Made by a program: the position numbers and the translations under genes
From: Paenibacillus_T sp033239625
Lineage (GTDB): Bacteria; Bacillota; Bacilli; Paenibacillales; Paenibacillaceae
Direction: 5' to 3'
Length of the DNA: 64,000 bases
Assembly (NCBI RefSeq): GCF_033239625.1
Contig: NZ_BTCK01000034.1
Coordinates: 7,282-71,281 of the forward strand
Shown: in pieces, positions 61,745-64,000 of the stretch
How the letters are laid out: every line of letters begins with the position of its first letter
Numbering within the stretch: position 1 is the stretch's first letter
The notes under the pieces: model-generated
What the model saw: only the letters and a program-made list of their open reading frames with translations
Databases searched by the model: none
What the model was told of the DNA's origin: nothing

Positions 61745-62668
61745 TTAAACCATCTGATTCGTTCCGTCTTTATGCTCAGCAGGCGTTGGCGTTGACACAT
61801 ACGGCTCCATATGGACATGAACGCTCATAATGTTGTGCTTCCGCTCCATCCGCTGCTCAATCTCGTCGCTAATGCGATGGCTCTCCACGATTGACAGCGT
61901 TGGGTCAACTGTAATGATGACGTCGATGAGGACGTTGCTGCCGTGCACGCGGGCTTTGATATCCTTAATCTCCCGAACCCCTTGCGTCCGCGCGATCGTT
62001 CCCCGCAGTGTGTTTAGCTCCTTCTCGTCGAACCCATCCGTTAACGCGTGAGTCGAACTGTAGAAAATGTCCCACGCCGTCTTACAAATAATAATGCCGA
62101 CCGCGAATGCCGCCACCGTATCCAGCCATGGAAAACCAAGCTGCGCGCCGAAAATGCCGACCGCTGCACCGATGCTGACTAGCGCGTCCGACAAGTTATC
62201 TTTGGCCGCGGCCATTAAGGCTTGGTTGTTGATTCGGCTCGCCAGCTTCTTGTTATATGAATATACGCCTATCATCGCTGCCGCCGCCGCGATCGCAATC
62301 CATGCCGATGTGAGGTTGGGCGCTTCGCTCGTCCCTTGGAATAGCGCCCGCACCGCATCGATTAATACCTGTAGACCGACCGTCGCCATAATGAACGAAG
62401 CAATGAGTGCTGCAATCGTCTCTGCACGAAAATGCCCGTACGGATGGTCCTTATCCGGCGGCTTCTGCGAGATGCGCAGTCCGATCAATACAGCCGTCGA
62501 TGCCACGATGTCCGTCAAGTTATTGAAACCGTCCGCCGTCAGCGCTTGAGAAGCGAAATAGTAGCCCGCACCGAGCTTAATGCCTGAAAGCGCCAGGTAA
62601 GCGCCGATGCTGATCCAGGCCCCTTTCTCCCCCTGCTTGATATCCGCATATTGACCTTCATTCGTCAC
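61745..62668 (-). CDS. Cation diffusion facilitator (CDF) transporter
   Basis: 307 residues from GTG with GGAGG. Six membrane helices (to about 205), with metal sites ALTADGFNNLTDIV in helix 2 (Asp, Asn/Asp) and DALVSIGAAVG in helix 5, and the loop DKDHPYGHFRAET. The cytoplasmic domain (about 210-290: VLIDVIITVDPTLSIVESHRISDEIEQRM) is the standard dimer domain. It exports divalent metal (Mn, Zn, Fe or Co) against protons. The D-N in helix 2 may point to Mn or Fe rather than Zn, but this is weak. Confidence 0.93.
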   Translation of the reverse strand: MTNEGQYADIKQGEKGAWISIGAYLALSGIKLGAGYYFASQALTADGFNNLTDIVASTAVLIGLRISQKPPDKDHPYGHFRAETIAALIASFIMATVGLQVLIDAVRALFQGTSEAPNLTSAWIAIAAAAAMIGVYSYNKKLASRINNQALMAAAKDNLSDALVSIGAAVGIFGAQLGFPWLDTVAAFAVGIIICKTAWDIFYSSTHALTDGFDEKELNTLRGTIARTQGVREIKDIKARVHGSNVLIDVIITVDPTLSIVESHRISDEIEQRMERKHNIMSVHVHMEPYVSTPTPAEHKDGTNQMV

Positions 62669-62875
62669 GCGCGATTACCTCCAAATTTCCATTAACGGTA
62701 TCATACCTGACGGCACTCGTGTGGGTCTACAGCAACAGTGTTGTCAGGCCTCAACCTTCCTACCCCTGCGCAACAAGTTTGACCAAGCTCAACTAACTAG
62801 GGCAGCAAACACGACTGACTGGAATAGAATGTCCGCTTGGAGGGAGAATCATCCATCGTATTGGATGTAGATTGA

Positions 62876-62907
62876 AAAAAGCCCATTACCGGGAAGGCGA
62901 TGGGCTT
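62876..62907 (-). terminator. Terminator after the 116-residue gene
   Basis: On the minus strand AAGCCCAT, 13-base loop, ATGGGCTT, then TTTTTC; about 50 bases after the stop. Confidence 0.7.
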
Positions 62908-62957
62908 GGTTGGCATTGCTGTGCAGTGTGTTTGGGATACAGGATTGAACCCCACTA

Positions 62958-63308
62958 TCATAGAGGATTATCGCACTTCCAATCGATATCTAATGGAGAA
63001 AGGTCAGAAATATATCGCAATAATACATGTTCGAGCTGCGAGACACCCTCAATATCTTTAATGTGAATCGAATTAGTTAGCTCATCATCACATACATCCC
63101 AACCGTTAATGAGATATTCAGTCGGTATCTCATACTTCCTTATCCAGAAGTTGAGCTTCTCTGGGTCGGATGTATTTAGAAACATAGTTGTGCTCACTGC
63201 TCTGCAGACGATAAAAGAACGATAGTCGCTTGAAGATGCCGCTAATTCGCAGGCTAATGAGTTACCGCTAATGAGATTATTAAATTGGTTTGTGCTGAAT
63301 TTGTTCAT
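62958..63308 (-). CDS. Small protein of unknown function (immunity-protein-like size)
   Basis: 116 residues, start with an AAGGAGGG site. Acidic at the C-terminus (SQLEHVLLRYISDLSPLDIDWKCDNPL). It starts 30 bases after the lipoprotein gene upstream and probably belongs to the same transcript. The short, acidic, soluble form is reminiscent of immunity proteins, but no family is recognised. Confidence 0.6.
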   Translation of the reverse strand: MNKFSTNQFNNLISGNSLACELAASSSDYRSFIVCRAVSTTMFLNTSDPEKLNFWIRKYEIPTEYLINGWDVCDDELTNSIHIKDIEGVSQLEHVLLRYISDLSPLDIDWKCDNPL

Positions 63309-63338
63309 TGTGTTCCCTCCTTCCTAACAGAAGGTAAG

Positions 63339-63746
63339 CTACTGCATCTCGTCAAACATTGCTTGTTCTTTTTCCGAGAACTCGTCGTAATCCTTCAAAT
63401 ATGTGATCACTGCATCAATGTCTGATTGATCCGAACCAATATATATTTTGCACGTATTGGATGTCCCGTCTACAACGTAATATGCATTCTTTTCGCCGAT
63501 TACATAGAGATTTTGTCCAGACTTTTTATATTGCTTCACCTTTTCCTCTAGAATAACCATTTGCTGGCTGCTTTCGAACATCTCCAGCTTTAAGGAGTCA
63601 GGAAACTTGCCAATTTGAAACTTTCCGTCACCGACTATTACAACTGTGTCCTTCCCCGTTGGATAGTGAATAGACGAAGATTGACAGCCAAGTAATAAGC
63701 TTAAAACAAGTACGAACGAGGTTATCAAAATGATTCTGCATTTCAC
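63339..63746 (-). CDS. Putative lipoprotein
   Basis: 135 residues from GTG with AAGGAG eight bases upstream. The N-terminus has a lipoprotein signal with lipobox LSLLLGC (Cys about residue 21). The mature part (about 115 residues) has alternating strands and a helical acidic end (YDEFSEKEQAMFDEMQ). No family recognised. The small gene follows it. Confidence 0.65.
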   Translation of the reverse strand: MKCRIILITSFVLVLSLLLGCQSSSIHYPTGKDTVVIVGDGKFQIGKFPDSLKLEMFESSQQMVILEEKVKQYKKSGQNLYVIGEKNAYYVVDGTSNTCKIYIGSDQSDIDAVITYLKDYDEFSEKEQAMFDEMQ

Positions 63747-64000
63747 AACCGATTCTCCTTTGGTTCAACGATAAAGTAAAGCGCCGCTTCAATTACCTAC
63801 TAAGTCCACTAAGCTCACCAATCACAGTCCAGCGGAACAAACGCAGCAAACACCTCAAGTTTATCCCACAGGACACCCAATAAATTTCTTAAGCTTCTTG
63901 AAAATGATGATAAAACCCAAGGATAAACAATACCTAATGACGGATTGTAATATGAATTGCGACAGCTAAACACAAAGAAGCCCATGAATGGATTCGTGTA
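63747..64000. other. Right window end without a called gene
   Basis: About 250 bases upstream of the lipoprotein gene with no clear ORF. A terminator-like AAGAAGCCCATGAATGG fragment starts near the end and is cut by the window. Confidence 0.4.

Overview
The window looks like a chromosomal segment of a Paenibacillus-type member of the Paenibacillaceae (Bacillota). The reasons are strong AGGAGG-type ribosome binding sites with frequent GTG and TTG starts, a sporulation-associated kapB homologue, a lasso-peptide operon of the paeninodin type, a Bacillus-style tyrosine-kinase/PHP-phosphatase exopolysaccharide (EPS) control module, and LigD and YhgE/Pip family proteins. No rRNA, tRNA, CRISPR array or intact insertion sequence was seen. 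The genus call rests on gene content and memory of families, not on a database search.

Layout. 1-6.1 kb: the end of a LigD-type polymerase gene, an M23 peptidase plus bactofilin pair, an ABC exporter, a small zinc-ribbon protein, a membrane-anchored protein and two PilZ-like proteins. 6.1-16.7 kb (minus strand): a complete lasso-peptide operon in the order cyclase C, precursor A, kinase K, B1, B2, exporter D, followed by a LytR-CpsA-Psr (LCP) protein. Upstream of it, and running in the same direction, are a glycosyltransferase, a lasso-associated nucleotidyltransferase and a UDP-glucose dehydrogenase. 16.9-34.5 kb (minus strand): a large EPS operon, starting with phosphatase, chain-length protein and tyrosine kinase. 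A structured leader and an 18-bp terminator follow. Then come galU, the priming transferase, GDP-fucose synthesis (fcl, gmd, manC), five glycosyltransferases, acetyltransferases, a flippase and a polymerase gene split by an in-frame stop. 34.7-35.1 kb: a divergent Xre-type regulator, with two tiny paralogous proteins beside it. 36-49.8 kb: glutamate synthase large subunit, an SGNH esterase, a YhgE/Pip protein with its TetR regulator, kapB, a diacylglycerol glucosyltransferase-like gene and an ACT-domain malic enzyme. 49.9-64 kb: an AT-rich beta-helix protein, a CPBP protein, a relict sugar-permease end, a multidomain beta-propeller protein with a papain-like C-terminus, an alpha-xylosidase with an AraC regulator, an NlpC/P60 hydrolase, a cation-efflux protein and two small genes.

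How it works together. The most interesting reading is a shared control circuit. A 15-bp palindrome close to GATACAATTTGTATC occurs between the EPS operon and the xre gene, in the lasso promoter, before the zinc-ribbon gene, before the PilZ pair and near the small paralogues. At three of these promoters the box sits exactly 8 bp upstream of the -10 hexamer. It resembles the box I recall for the Bacillus subtilis PBSX repressor Xre, and the Xre-like protein encoded here is the obvious candidate to bind it. This would couple matrix polysaccharide, c-di-GMP-type signalling and a phosphorylated lasso peptide.

The lasso precursor (47 residues) is too short to appear among long ORFs; it was read directly from the sequence. 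Its predicted product is a 28-residue peptide with a nine-residue Ala-to-Asp ring and a C-terminal Ser. That Ser is the residue phosphorylated in paeninodin.
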